Counted from the first letter of the stretch, positions 10,428 through 20,406 are shown. The stretch: DNA of 64,000 nucleotides from Candidatus Hydrogenedentota bacterium (GCA_016791475.1 JAEUWI010000002.1:206118-270117); one strand, 5' to 3'. Numbers and translations are program-made. Notes: generated by a model not told the origin, from the letters alone.

Positions 10428-11627
10428 CTATCGCCCGTTGGCGGACGGGTTCAGCGTTCGGGGGATCCGGATAGAGAATTCCGTCCCTTCCGCCTCGGAG
10501 GTGGTGAAGTAGACATGCCCACCAAGGTACTGGTTGCCCAGCAGCCGCATGCTGTAGGTGCCGATCCCCCGTCCCTGCTCACCTTTGGTGGTAAAGGAGC
10601 GCTGGAATATCTGCGCCGCCACGGACTCCGGGATATAACCTGGATTCCACACGGAGAAGATCGACGTCCCGTCCATCTGTTCAAAGCGGAGCTTCACCGT
10701 CTCGCCCTTCGCCACCGCCTCGAACGCGTTCTTCGTCATGTTGATCAGTACCCGGCGCAGAAGGCGGGCATCGCTCTCCAGCCGCGTCTCGCTGGATAGG
10801 CACAGCACGCGAAGGAACTTGCCCCGGGATGAGGGGTGATGCTCGAATACTTCGCGGACCTGCTCCAGAATCGCACCCGCGTCCACGGAGGCATAGTTCA
10901 CATCCAGCTCGCCCCGTTCCGCTTTCATGAGGCATTCCTGGCCTTCCACTTCCTCGTTCAACTGGTTGGAAAGCGCCAGGATCATGTGCGAAGCGAAGGA
11001 GGCGTCTCCCGTATCCATCAGCTCGCTGAAACCCATCAGTCCCTGGAGCACATTCCGCAGATCATGCATGAACACCTTTTCCAGCACATCCCGCCGCTTT
11101 TCCGAGCTGATGTCCTGGAGCACAAACGCCATAACCGGCTCGCCCGCGAGGGTAATTGGCGTGCAGCGCACGTGAAAATCGGCGGCCTTCAGCTCACCAT
11201 CGTTTTCCATGGTCAGGGAACATTCACCTTCGGCAGGTTCGCCGCTGTTCTGGCATGAGAGAATCGTAAGTACCGCGCCGCACTTGCCGCACTTGCGGGA
11301 TGTGCCGCATCCACCGGGCCCAAGGTGGGCGTTTTCGCAATGGAGCAATTCGCCGGGCCGGAGCCCAAGCATCTCCTCCGGACTGCGGAGGCCGAGGGCG
11401 TGGAGCAGCGTATCATTCGCGGCGATGATCTGCCGGTGCTGATCCAGGATGAGAAGGTACCCGTTCACCGCTTCCAGGACCACCTGAACTATGGGATCGG
11501 CCAGTGCCGCGCTGGCCAGTGCCCTTAACGCTTCGGGGTCCGCTCGCCCGGCCGGCGCGTGGAGGGTGTCCATCCTGTTTCGGACAGGCTCGGAAAGCGC
11601 GTCGGGTTGTGGCACTTTGTCGGACAT
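10428..11627 (-). CDS. PAS-domain sensor histidine kinase with a Cys-rich insertion
   Basis: A 399-residue protein with no membrane segment, so probably a cytoplasmic sensor. A PAS domain lies at about 50-175 and contains five cysteines at 97, 107, 113, 116 and 125, the middle ones as C-x5-C-x2-C, which suggests a metal or Fe-S site. The histidine-bearing dimerisation helix has FMHDLRN (near 195), the ATPase has an N-box INMTKNAFEA and a glycine box GRGIGTYS near 350. The ATG at 11627 has GGAG seven bases upstream. No response regulator is adjacent, so the partner is unknown. It sits upstream of, and on the same strand as, the NRPS genes with a 286 bp gap, which allows but does not show a regulatory link. 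Confidence 0.88.
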   Translation of the reverse strand: MSDKVPQPDALSEPVRNRMDTLHAPAGRADPEALRALASAALADPIVQVVLEAVNGYLLILDQHRQIIAANDTLLHALGLRSPEEMLGLRPGELLHCENAHLGPGGCGTSRKCGKCGAVLTILSCQNSGEPAEGECSLTMENDGELKAADFHVRCTPITLAGEPVMAFVLQDISSEKRRDVLEKVFMHDLRNVLQGLMGFSELMDTGDASFASHMILALSNQLNEEVEGQECLMKAERGELDVNYASVDAGAILEQVREVFEHHPSSRGKFLRVLCLSSETRLESDARLLRRVLINMTKNAFEAVAKGETVKLRFEQMDGTSIFSVWNPGYIPESVAAQIFQRSFTTKGEQGRGIGTYSMRLLGNQYLGGHVYFTTSEAEGTEFSIRIPRTLNPSANGR

Positions 11628-12061
11628 GAGAACTCCAGCAAAAGGGCGTGACCAAAGAGATAAAATTGTAGCGTTCTACAAAATATCTGCTCGTCGGATT
11701 ATGACACACTACCGCCATACCGTCAACGGCCTTGCGTTCGCCGGGCAATCACCCCAAGCTTTTCGGGGGCCGCCCCGGTGCAGCATCCCTTTTTCCTGGG
11801 GGGCAACGGCGCGTTCTGGCCCGCCATGACCGCACTGTGGGCCCAAATGAGGTGTCGCAATTGCCCGGACATCCCCGCAGCGCCCTCTTGCTCGGTAGCC
11901 CGCCTGAACACCTTGCCGGAAAGGCGCGCGAAGGCACGGGGCCGGCACAAAAACGAAGTGGCCGCCAAGCGGAAGGTGGCGCCATCGGAATGACGATTTT
12001 TTCCCAGTCGCCATGCTAGTATAACCGGCACAAGGCCGTAGCGTTCGACCAGAGGACTCCG
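11628..12061. other. Intergenic region between divergent kinase gene and mutL
   Basis: 434 bp without a credible gene; the short frames here have no ribosome site and no recognisable protein. An AGAGGA ribosome site for mutL lies at the right end. Confidence 0.5.
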
Positions 12062-14080
12062 ATGACCACCACCACCCAGATAGCGCCCGTGCGCGTGCTT
12101 GCCGAAGATGTGGCGAACAAGATCGCCGCGGGTGAGGTCGTGGAGCGTCCCGCATCGGTGGTGAAGGAACTGCTGGAGAACGCGCTGGACGCCGGATCAA
12201 CCCGGATTACCGTGCGGGTTGTAGCGGCCGGGCGTCGCCTTATCGAAGTGACCGACAACGGCCACGGGATGTCGGAGCAAAACGCCCTCCTCTCCATCGA
12301 GCGCCATGCCACGAGCAAGATCCGCTCGGCGGAAGACCTGGAGGACATCCGCACCATGGGTTTCCGGGGCGAGGCCCTGGCAAGTATCGCCTCGGTATCC
12401 CGCTTCGAAATGGTAACGCGGCGGGAACAGGACGACAACGGTACCCGGATCCGCATCGACGGTGGCATCCTGCGGGAGGTAGAGCAGGCGGGGGCGCGGC
12501 CCGGCACTCGGGTGACGGTGAACCGGCTCTATTTTAATACGCCCGTCCGGGCGAAGTTCCTCAAGGGGCTTACCACCGAGCTGGGCCACTGCATTGACGT
12601 CGTCCAGCGACACGCGCTCGCTCGTCCGGGCGTCGGTTTCCAGTTCCTGCACAACGACAAGATGCTGCTGGATATCCCGCCCCATGCCACCCTCCGCGAG
12701 CGTGTGGCCATCATCTGGGGCCTTTCGACGTCCAAAGACATGATCGAGGTTCAGGGCGAGCAGGCGGGTTATCGCCTGCAGGGCATCATTGGCCTGCCGG
12801 GACTGACCCGCTCGGCCCGCTCCCACCAGTTTTTCTTCATGAACCACCGCCCGGTTATCAATCGGTCGCTCCAGTACGGCTTCGAAGACGGTTACCGAGG
12901 GCTGGTCACCATCGGCCGCCACCCGGTTGGCGTGCTCATGCTGGAAACGAATCCCCGCTTCGTGGACGTAAACATCCATCCGGCCAAGCGCGAGATCCGA
13001 TTTCGCGATGAACGGGTCGCCCGGGACGCCGTGCGCGATATCGTGCGGAATTGCCTGGCGGAGGCCCATGCGCCCGCCCAGCGGCCCTCTGCGATACCGG
13101 AGCCGCCCCAGCCCCGCTTCGAAGTTTTGCACCTTGCCGAAGTGGAAGCCGAGACCCACATGCCGGTCGACGAACCGGAATCCGTGCCCGAATTGCATGC
13201 CCCCGATCCCGTGGTTCCCGCCCCGCCGATCCGGCGTTATGAGCCCGCGTCGGCGGCGCGGCCAGAGCCCATCGCTCGGCCCTTTACTACGCCTCAGCCC
13301 CTGGAGATGCGTGCTGAACCTTCGTTCGCCCAGAAGAACGACGTGGAACAGCCCGTTGCCCCGCGCCGCGCCGAGTTCACGCTTGCCTCGCCACCGCCGC
13401 CCACACCCCGGAGCGCCGCCCGGCAGGGCGAGTTTCCCGAAATGGCGTCGCCCGCCACCGAGAATGTTGTGCCCGAGGCGGTCTACCGGCCCGTGGACAG
13501 TATCGGCGACGCGCCCATGCAGCTCTTCGATACGTATCTGCTGGTGCCGGGCGACGAGCGTCTGCTCATCATCGACCAGCATGCCCTCCACGAGCGCCTG
13601 AACTACGACAGCCTCATGGCCGAATTGGCGGACCACCACTATGAATCCCAGCAGTTGCTGGTGCCCATTGTCATCGAAGTGGCTCCGGCCCAGGTGCGCC
13701 TGCTGGAGAGCAACCTGAGCATCTTCCGGCGGATTGGCATCGAGCTGGAGCCCTTCGGCGGTAATACCTTCCAGGTGACCGCCATCTGCCACCTCTATGA
13801 AGAAGCCAAAGTGCGCGATCTGGTCTATCACGTGCTCGACGAAATTGGCCAGGGGGATCTCTTCGACAGCGAGAATGTCATGGCGGATGCGCTGCGCATG
13901 GCGACCCGGGCCTGCAAGGCCTCCGTCCGCGCCGGCGATCCATTGACACCCCAGGAGCGCCGGGGACTGCTGGAAGGATTCCAGCGCCTGCGTCCGCCCT
14001 ACACCTGCCCCCATGGCCGCCCCATTATCGTGGAGCTTACCCAGAACCAGATGGAAAAAAGCTTCCGGAGAATCCAGTGA
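12062..14080 (+). CDS. mutL: DNA mismatch repair protein MutL
   Basis: A 672-residue MutL, the ATP-driven coordinator that links MutS mismatch recognition to strand incision. The GHKL ATPase is complete: IAAGEVVERPASVVKELLEN, DNGHGM and TMGFRGEAL in the first 110 residues. A Pro-rich linker spans roughly 335-480. The C-terminal domain has DQHALHER and CPHGRP, the motifs of endonuclease-type MutL; the usual ACR is ACK here and the second Glu of the DQHA motif is Asp, so incision activity is likely but not certain. The ATG follows AGAGGA. The stop overlaps the miaA start (GTGA), so the pair is translationally coupled, an arrangement common in bacteria. Confidence 0.97.
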   Translation: MTTTTQIAPVRVLAEDVANKIAAGEVVERPASVVKELLENALDAGSTRITVRVVAAGRRLIEVTDNGHGMSEQNALLSIERHATSKIRSAEDLEDIRTMGFRGEALASIASVSRFEMVTRREQDDNGTRIRIDGGILREVEQAGARPGTRVTVNRLYFNTPVRAKFLKGLTTELGHCIDVVQRHALARPGVGFQFLHNDKMLLDIPPHATLRERVAIIWGLSTSKDMIEVQGEQAGYRLQGIIGLPGLTRSARSHQFFFMNHRPVINRSLQYGFEDGYRGLVTIGRHPVGVLMLETNPRFVDVNIHPAKREIRFRDERVARDAVRDIVRNCLAEAHAPAQRPSAIPEPPQPRFEVLHLAEVEAETHMPVDEPESVPELHAPDPVVPAPPIRRYEPASAARPEPIARPFTTPQPLEMRAEPSFAQKNDVEQPVAPRRAEFTLASPPPPTPRSAARQGEFPEMASPATENVVPEAVYRPVDSIGDAPMQLFDTYLLVPGDERLLIIDQHALHERLNYDSLMAELADHHYESQQLLVPIVIEVAPAQVRLLESNLSIFRRIGIELEPFGGNTFQVTAICHLYEEAKVRDLVYHVLDEIGQGDLFDSENVMADALRMATRACKASVRAGDPLTPQERRGLLEGFQRLRPPYTCPHGRPIIVELTQNQMEKSFRRIQ

Positions 14081-15084
14081 GCCATACCTCGGGCGGCCCG
14101 CCGCCCCTGATTGCCGTCGTTGGGCCCACGGGTTCGGGCAAGTCCGCCCTGGCCTTCGCGCTGGCGGAGCACCTGGCCACGGAGATTATCTCCGTCGACG
14201 CCATGCAGTTCTATCGCGGCATGGAAATCGGCACGGCCGCCCCGAGTCTCGCGGATCGCGCCCGGATACCCCATCATTTCGTGTCTTTTCTCCAGCCAGG
14301 CGAAGAAATGGCCGCGGGGATCTACCAGCAGATGGCCCGGACCGAGATCGCCCGCATCCACGCCACGGGGCGCTCCGCCGTGGCGGCTGGAGGTTCGGGG
14401 ATGTACGTCAGCGCCTTGCTCGATGAAATCTTCGATGGCCCCGGCCGCGATCCCGTGGTGCGCGCGCGCCTGGAGGAGGAAGCCCAGTCCCTCGGCAACG
14501 ACGTGCTCCTGGCGCGGCTCCGCGCCGTCGATCCCGACTACGCCGCCAACCTCACCAGCGTCAACGACCGGGTGCGCATCGTCCGCGCGCTGGAAGTGTA
14601 TGAACTCGCCGGCCGTCCCTACAGTGAATTGCACCGGGAACACCGACAACACGCAGCCTCGCTCCCGGCGATTCAGTTTGCCCTGCGCTATGAAGACCGT
14701 CAGGATCTTTACGATCGGATCAACCGGCGCGTGCTCCAGATGATCGAGGAAGGCTGGGTCGACGAAGTCCAGGCCCTGCTCGACAGCGGGCAGCGGCCCC
14801 ACGTGGAGCGACTGAAGGCCCTGGGCTACCGCGAGATCATAGCCCACCTCGAAGGAAAGCAAAGCCTCGACGCGGCCATCGCGGCAAGCCAGATGCATCA
14901 CCGGCGCTATGCGAAACGACAACTCACCTGGTTCAACGCCGACCCCCGTATTCACTGGCTGCCCGCCGGACCGGGAGTCGGTCTGGACCAGCAACTGGAA
15001 GCCCTGCTGGAGGTCGTGCACAATCAAGAGGCGCCGGAAACCGGGATGCACCGCTACCTCCAGGCGAACGCCGGTCGCGTGTGA
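14077..15084 (+). CDS. miaA: tRNA dimethylallyltransferase MiaA
   Basis: A 335-residue enzyme that adds the dimethylallyl group to A37 of tRNAs reading UNN codons. The P-loop GPTGSGKS lies near residue 17, followed by the substrate-site segment DAMQFYRGMEIGTA and GGSGMYVSALL, where most homologues have GGTGLY. The start is GTG, overlapping the mutL stop by four bases. Length is slightly above the usual 300-315 because of a C-terminal tail. Confidence 0.96.
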   Translation: MSHTSGGPPPLIAVVGPTGSGKSALAFALAEHLATEIISVDAMQFYRGMEIGTAAPSLADRARIPHHFVSFLQPGEEMAAGIYQQMARTEIARIHATGRSAVAAGGSGMYVSALLDEIFDGPGRDPVVRARLEEEAQSLGNDVLLARLRAVDPDYAANLTSVNDRVRIVRALEVYELAGRPYSELHREHRQHAASLPAIQFALRYEDRQDLYDRINRRVLQMIEEGWVDEVQALLDSGQRPHVERLKALGYREIIAHLEGKQSLDAAIAASQMHHRRYAKRQLTWFNADPRIHWLPAGPGVGLDQQLEALLEVVHNQEAPETGMHRYLQANAGRV

Positions 15085-15097
15085 GCGTACAGCAGCG

Positions 15098-15405
15098 TTG
15101 AACCACGAATGGACACGAATCAACACGAATAAGAAAGGCGGAACATATCTTTCAATGGCCTGTCATCCTGGAGTGCTTGTTTCCATACGAACCCATCCGT
15201 GTAATCCGTGGTCAAGAAAGAAAGAATTTTCGACCACGGATTACACGGATATCCACGCATAGGTAACAAACAGAGGAGGATTGACCACGAAAGGTCACGG
15301 AAATTCACGGAGACGAATATGTTCAATTCGTGCAGGAAGACCAATTTGCAAATGTAAAGGGTAACTGAATATTCGCGTCCATTCGCGTTCATTCGCGGTT
15401 CAAAT
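15098..15405. repeat. Cluster of CACGAAT/CACGGAT word repeats with a 19-bp perfect hairpin
   Basis: The gap 15085-15600 holds no gene. Outer arms at 15098-15130 and 15370-15402 are imperfect inverted copies of CCACGAATGGACACGAAT-like words. Inside, 15195-15213 and 15232-15250 are a perfect 19-bp inverted pair around an 18-nt loop. Related words recur at 20437, 37635 and 47673. No T-tract follows, so this is not a plain terminator. Confidence 0.8.
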
Positions 15406-15600
15406 CGCTTTCGTTTTTTATACTCAATTTGCGAGAATTTGCGTAAATTTGCAGTTCAACACTTTTGGTTGCGGCCATCGGCTGCTCTTAGTCGATTCGT
15501 GGTTAAGACCTTCGGTGGAGTTGCGGTACTGGAAAATGTATGACGATGGTAACAACGAGCACGTTGGCGAGGATGCCCGAGCGCGCGCGAGGCCGGTATA

Positions 15601-16563
15601 ATGACTAAGGGCCTGCCACGACTCGTCTGGCGCTGTGTGCTCTTTGCGCTACTGAACGCGGTGCTCGCTGTCGTCGTGTTGAAAATTCACGAGTCCACCC
15701 TCGACCTTGCCCGCTGGGAGACGGACTCCATCCTGCTGGTCATGCCCCGGAACGAGCACCGGGACGTGGTCATGCTTGGCACCTCACACGCCTACGTCTG
15801 TGCCCGCTTCAAGGAACATCAGGAGGCCACGGAGCGGGAACTGGGCCGCACCGTGTTCAACATGGCCATCGCCCAGGGGGGCGGCATCGTCCCGGCGCGC
15901 TTCTATCTGGAGACCTATTTCGATCAGGGCAACACGACCGACCGCGTCGTCTATCTGCTCGACCCCTTCGTGTTTTTCAACATCGGCTCCAACGAGCAGC
16001 ACAGCTTCGTGGAAATGGAGCCCTTCCGTTTCCACTTCCTGGCGAAGATGCTCCGAAACCTCTACAACTACCAGCAGCTTGTCTCCTATATCCGCTCAAA
16101 GTTCAGCGGCCGATGGCTCCTTCAGAAACCCGAGTTGCTCATCCACCATGTAAAGGGTTACCCGCCTGAACTGGTCACACCGGAGCGGATCACGAAGCGC
16201 ATGGGCACTTTGTATCCCGATGGATTGCGTGACGACGTCTTCAAACGATATCAGTCCGAATTTCTCAATATCGTGGCACTGTGCAAGGCGCGCGGCGCTC
16301 ATTTGAATGTCGCCGTGCCGCCCACCATGCTCGGCCCGGAAACCGGTCACGCCGCCATGATGGCCTGGCTGGAGACGCTGCGCGATCGGGGAGACATCAC
16401 GCTGAGCGACTGGTCGAACGTCATTAAGTCCCCCGAGCGGTACTACAATCTCGATCATCTCAACCTCAGCGGCATCCAGGAATTCATGGGCCAGTACCTG
16501 CGGCCCATGCTGGACGCGGAAGACGAAAAAGTCAGCGGCGCGGATGGAGTGCGGTCACGATGA
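15601..16563 (+). CDS. SGNH-like membrane-anchored protein (AlgJ/AlgX or DUF1574-like)
   Basis: A 320-residue protein with one N-terminal membrane segment (about 8-28) and an external domain. MLGTSHAY near residue 59 resembles the block I Ser motif of SGNH hydrolases and acyltransferases, and YYNLDHLNLSG near 281 resembles the block V DxxH motif, so an O-acyl transfer or hydrolysis on an envelope polymer is plausible. The ATG follows GAGG at good spacing. Its TGA overlaps the next ATG, so it is coupled to the MmcQ/YjbR gene. No polysaccharide genes are adjacent, so the substrate is unknown. Confidence 0.72.
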   Translation: MTKGLPRLVWRCVLFALLNAVLAVVVLKIHESTLDLARWETDSILLVMPRNEHRDVVMLGTSHAYVCARFKEHQEATERELGRTVFNMAIAQGGGIVPARFYLETYFDQGNTTDRVVYLLDPFVFFNIGSNEQHSFVEMEPFRFHFLAKMLRNLYNYQQLVSYIRSKFSGRWLLQKPELLIHHVKGYPPELVTPERITKRMGTLYPDGLRDDVFKRYQSEFLNIVALCKARGAHLNVAVPPTMLGPETGHAAMMAWLETLRDRGDITLSDWSNVIKSPERYYNLDHLNLSGIQEFMGQYLRPMLDAEDEKVSGADGVRSR

Positions 16564-16892
16564 CGCTTGAACAATTCCGCAAGCGCGCCCTGGCCTTTCC
16601 GGAAGCCTCAGAGGAACCCCACTTTGAGAAGACCTCCTTCCGCGTGCGGAAGAAAATCTTCGCCACCATGTCGCCGGAAAAGGCGGAAGTAGTGTTGAAG
16701 TTGCCTCCCCTGGAGCAGGCGGTTTTCTCCGATGCGAGCGGCGGCGCCATCTACCCGGTGGCGAATAAGTGGGGACAACAGGGCTGGACCGTGGTGTTGT
16801 TGAAAAATGTGAAGACGGGCCTGCTCCAGGATGCGCTCACGTGTTCGTATCGATGCGTCGCGCCGAAAAAGCTGGGGGAGCTGGTGGGGTGA
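16560..16892 (+). CDS. MmcQ/YjbR family protein
   Basis: A complete 110-residue small cytoplasmic protein of the MmcQ/YjbR (DUF419) family. The opening (EQFRKRALAFPEASEEPHF), the FRVRKKIFATMS strand and the WTVVLLKNV near the C-terminus are typical of the family. The fold resembles a DNA-binding module but no function is established. It overlaps the SGNH-like gene by four bases. Confidence 0.85.
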   Translation: MTLEQFRKRALAFPEASEEPHFEKTSFRVRKKIFATMSPEKAEVVLKLPPLEQAVFSDASGGAIYPVANKWGQQGWTVVLLKNVKTGLLQDALTCSYRCVAPKKLGELVG

Positions 16893-16933
16893 GCGGGAGG
16901 CATGTCTACGGACGTCACTCGGCGGAGAAAGGA

Positions 16934-18616
16934 CTACGTTCTTTCGGCCCACCGCGCGGCCGTCAGCCGCAGTTTCTCCACCATGAGGGTGGCCCGATCC
17001 CGGCAGGCACGATAGATCTCCAGGGTGGTCTTCGCCAGCAGTTTGGGGTCAGCGCCGTCGAGGTTGTCGCGTTCGAATCGGGCCATCAGGATTAGGGGAC
17101 GACACGGCGGATTCACCTCGCTGAAGACCCGCGCCTCTTCGTCCAGCGCCATCAACTGGGCCACCAGCGTCCGGGCCTCATCGAAGCGGTCCCGCTTGAG
17201 CGCCTCCAGCAATCGCGAAGTGACAGACTCGCCCCGGACCGAGATGGCCGCGAGTCCCTCGAAATGCTTCGCGGTCTCTTCCGCCCAGGTCGACACGATC
17301 TCCGGATCCGGACCGCCGTAGTGGCGGAGCATCTGGTCGAGACTTTCCAATTCGCCCTCGGGCGTGCCCGTGCGGGAAAGATGGGCAACCCACATGGCGC
17401 GGTAGGCAATCCGCATGAAATCCCGCTCGTCCATGGCGCGCTGAATAACCGGGTAATACTCTAGAAATCCGTCGGGTGCGAAGCGCGTAATGTAAAGGTC
17501 GACATTGTCCAGCGCTCCCTCGTCCGCAATCGGGGGCAGAGGGCGATCCTGCCCGTGATGGCGCGCGTAGTCGATGGCGGCGAGGACCTGATTCGCCTTG
17601 ATCAACTCGCGCTCCTCTTTGCCTGAGGGCACATAGTCCGAGCGGCCGAGATTGGTGCGGCGCGCCTCGATGGCGCAATGGCCCTCGCCATAGGGGCCGG
17701 TTTCACGGTAATGGACGTTGCCGACGGAGACCAGGGTAATCGGGCAGCCCACCGACGCGGCGATGTGCATTGTGCCCGTGTCGTTGGTAACCAGAATCGT
17801 GGCGCGCTTGAGCAGGGCGGCCACCTGCGCCACGGAGGTCTTCCCGAAGAGGTGGGTGGCCAGGCCGGGGGCGAAGGACTCAAAGCGATCGCCCAGGGGC
17901 TGCTCGGACTGCACGCCGAGAAGAAATACCTTCGCCTGGTGCCGCTCGACAAGCAGACGCCCTAGAGAAGCGAAATTCTCGATGGCCCAGCGCTTGCCCT
18001 CTTCGCTGGCGCCAAGCTGGAAACAGGCCACGTAGTCGTCGCCCTTCACGCCGTGCTCTGCGAGCAGCGCCTCGGCAAATTGGTGGTCCTCGTCGTGGAG
18101 ATTAAAGTGAAGTTCTCGCGAGGGAGGCGCATCTTCCACGATGTTGCGCGTGATATCGCAGAGATTCAGATCGTTGTATTCGCGGCTGAATACGCTGGTG
18201 AAGAAATAGGTCGTCCACCGGCCCCGGAGGATAAACTGCCAGTCGTCGCCCAGGTGCGCGCCGTAGACTTCGGGAATCTCGGCGATCTTGATCAGCATGG
18301 CGGAACTGACGCTGTGGGTCACATTGTAGGCGATGTCAAAGTTGCACGCCTTGATGGCCTGAATGCGCTTGTCGGTAAGCTGGTAGGCCTCCAGCAACTT
18401 GTTCGAATCATCCGCTACGAGCCTCCGGTACAGCTCGTCCTCATCGTAGATCATCACGTCGTTGATGTCGTGATTGCGATCCGCAATCGCCCGGCCCATC
18501 TGACGCACCAGCAGCGTGATGTGGGCGTCGGGATGCTTCCGGCGCACCATGTGTATCAGGGGCGTCGTTTGAAGCACATCGCCCAGTCGTGTGGTCTGTA
18601 CAATAAGGATCCGCAT
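16934..18616 (-). CDS. Glycosyltransferase family 9 (heptosyltransferase-like) with a long C-terminal extension
   Basis: A 560-residue protein. Residues 1-350 are a GT9 unit: MRILIVQTTRLGDVLQTTPL at the start, and ILVTNDTGTMHIAASVGCP near 275, the donor-binding motif of ADP-heptose transferases. Residues 370-560 are a predicted helical extension I do not recognise. The ATG overlaps the stop of the CgeB-like gene (ATGA), so it is coupled to it. Being the last gene of the fliW-csrA unit, it more likely glycosylates flagellin or a surface polymer than lipid A core. The acceptor is inference. Confidence 0.88.
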   Translation of the reverse strand: MRILIVQTTRLGDVLQTTPLIHMVRRKHPDAHITLLVRQMGRAIADRNHDINDVMIYDEDELYRRLVADDSNKLLEAYQLTDKRIQAIKACNFDIAYNVTHSVSSAMLIKIAEIPEVYGAHLGDDWQFILRGRWTTYFFTSVFSREYNDLNLCDITRNIVEDAPPSRELHFNLHDEDHQFAEALLAEHGVKGDDYVACFQLGASEEGKRWAIENFASLGRLLVERHQAKVFLLGVQSEQPLGDRFESFAPGLATHLFGKTSVAQVAALLKRATILVTNDTGTMHIAASVGCPITLVSVGNVHYRETGPYGEGHCAIEARRTNLGRSDYVPSGKEERELIKANQVLAAIDYARHHGQDRPLPPIADEGALDNVDLYITRFAPDGFLEYYPVIQRAMDERDFMRIAYRAMWVAHLSRTGTPEGELESLDQMLRHYGGPDPEIVSTWAEETAKHFEGLAAISVRGESVTSRLLEALKRDRFDEARTLVAQLMALDEEARVFSEVNPPCRPLILMARFERDNLDGADPKLLAKTTLEIYRACRDRATLMVEKLRLTAARWAERT

Positions 18617-20406
18617 CAGCGCACCAGCTTCAGGACCGCATCCGCGTCCTGCTTCACCTGCCGCATGTAGGCGATGACCTGCTCGGGATAGAGGTGGCCC
18701 TGGCCTTTTTGCAGCGAGAGCTGCGTGAGAGCGTCATAGGTGAACGGTGTCTCTTCCGGGAAGTGCTCCAGCCAGCGGCGCAGCGCGTCGGACTTGTCCA
18801 GCCGTGTCTTGATCTCGCCGATAGTGTGGCGCGCCCGGATGCCCCGCTCCAGCATGGCGGCGCCGTGGGCCCGGTAGATGTGGCGCAGCATGGCCGCCGC
18901 GCGATGCTCGTAGGTATGTTCGGCAAGAACCCGGCGTTGCGCCGCCTCAGCACAGGCTTTTCGCTGGTCGGGATGGGCGAGGAAATAACTGATGCGCTCC
19001 CGCAACTCTTTCAGGTCGCGGTAGACCGGCAACTCCGTCTCGAAGTCAAAGAGCGTTTCCAGGCCGATGCAGGGGTCGCAGAGCTGGAATCCCCCGGCGG
19101 CCGCAATCTCAAAGACCCGCGGATTGATGGCATCGCAATCGGGATCCACGCCCGGTTTGCTGCTGCTCGAGTGGAGGTTGAGATTGATGGCGCTCGCCGC
19201 CACGATCTTCATGAAGGTCTCTGAATCGAAGCGGCTTTCTCCGTCCACCAGGCGCTGGGCCACATAGCGATCCGTCCAGTTCACGCCCCAGATCTTGAAG
19301 TTATAATCGCTCAGGCCTTTGAACAGCTCCACGCGGTTGTAATAGCCCGCACCCGCAAAACTCAGGTCGCAGCCGTAATGTTTACGGTCCTCATCGCTCA
19401 GCGTCACCCCCCGGTGCAACGCCGGATCGCAGGCCGTCTGCACATAGGCGTGATGGCGGCAGCCGGCCTCGTCGAGCTTTGCCTCAAATTCGCCCGGCTG
19501 AATGTGGAAGAAGAAATCATAGTGGCGGGCGATGTCCCGCCAGTAGGGCAGGTGACGCCAGTTCTCCACATACCAGTAGGCGGTTACGATTCCGTTCTTT
19601 CGGAGCCGCTCGGCGAAGTTCGGGGCCACGGGCGCCTGGGCAAGCACGATACAGATTTCAGGATTGAACTCGGCCACCTGGGCATAGGTCCATTCCGAAA
19701 GGAAATTGGTGTACATCCCTGTAAGCTGGCCCTGGGGTGTGGCGCCGGTCACCGTGGCCTGAAGTTTCTCATACAACGGCCAGGCGGACTCGTGATCGAT
19801 CAGGCGCACGTGATGGCCCAGCCCTTCGAAGGCCCGGGTCAGGTAGCCCGCGATGGGGAGAGACCCGCCATACATGGGGCCGACCACGGCAATATTCAGA
19901 TGCTTGTCCGCGAGTGCCCCGACGTAAAGACTCCCCAGCGCCGCGTCGACTTCTTCGCGGTGCAGTTGGGCCGTGGGCGGATGTACCATCACGTGGGGCT
20001 TGCCCGCCATGAAGTCCGCCAGCGCCGATGGAAAATCCGCCTCGTGTGGGGACCCCGCGCCGATGAGGCAGGATGCCTGCGCCAGGGGGCCATCCACGGC
20101 GAGTTTCACAATGTCCCGCTCGGGCTCGATGACGATTACCTCGTGGCCCCGGGCCACGAGTTCCAGCACGTGGTAGCCCAGGCCGCAGCCGAGTACAAGC
20201 ACCGGGCTGCCCGCCGGGATATCCGCCGACTCCACCAGGCGCCGCGCCTCCTCTTCGGGATTGTAGCGGCTGTGCATCTGGATGCCGCCCGCGCGCAGGG
20301 TGGGCGAACCAGTGCGCCCGGCCTCCACCACGCGATCGGGGGAAACCGCGTGGTCGGCGAGGGCCGCGCGCCATGCTTCGGGCGATCTGAGATAGGGTTC
20401 AGTCAT
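18616..20406 (-). CDS. CgeB-like glycosyltransferase with N-terminal Rossmann/MTase-like domain
   Basis: About 596 residues. Near residue 70, VLVLGCGLGYHVLEL and VIVIEP form a nucleotide-binding domain like that of DUF115/MptE or SAM methyltransferases. From about 180 on it is a CgeB-type spore-maturation glycosyltransferase (YWYVENWRHLPYW, LSFAGAGYYNRVELF, NPRVFEIAAAGGFQLCD). The frame stays open to 20502, but those extra codons translate the dispersed CACGAAG repeat and are very unlikely to be protein, so I take the ATG at 20406 even without a clear ribosome site. It lies 280 bp after the four-domain glycosyltransferase and is coupled to the GT9 gene. Confidence 0.85.
   Translation of the reverse strand: MTEPYLRSPEAWRAALADHAVSPDRVVEAGRTGSPTLRAGGIQMHSRYNPEEEARRLVESADIPAGSPVLVLGCGLGYHVLELVARGHEVIVIEPERDIVKLAVDGPLAQASCLIGAGSPHEADFPSALADFMAGKPHVMVHPPTAQLHREEVDAALGSLYVGALADKHLNIAVVGPMYGGSLPIAGYLTRAFEGLGHHVRLIDHESAWPLYEKLQATVTGATPQGQLTGMYTNFLSEWTYAQVAEFNPEICIVLAQAPVAPNFAERLRKNGIVTAYWYVENWRHLPYWRDIARHYDFFFHIQPGEFEAKLDEAGCRHHAYVQTACDPALHRGVTLSDEDRKHYGCDLSFAGAGYYNRVELFKGLSDYNFKIWGVNWTDRYVAQRLVDGESRFDSETFMKIVAASAINLNLHSSSSKPGVDPDCDAINPRVFEIAAAGGFQLCDPCIGLETLFDFETELPVYRDLKELRERISYFLAHPDQRKACAEAAQRRVLAEHTYEHRAAAMLRHIYRAHGAAMLERGIRARHTIGEIKTRLDKSDALRRWLEHFPEETPFTYDALTQLSLQKGQGHLYPEQVIAYMRQVKQDADAVLKLVR

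Noticed and set aside
12197..14014. A 605-codon open frame antisense to mutL, and similar ones antisense to lpdA, mtlD, miaA, the sialidase, the YfhO-like gene, the hydrolase and PhoD
   Set aside because: Each mirrors a well-supported gene, has biased composition and no recognisable domain.
14909..15392. Short frames encoding phrases such as NHEWTRINTNKK and TTDYTD
   Set aside because: They translate the CACGAAT/CACGGAT word repeats; the same peptides appear as annotation artefacts in many genomes.
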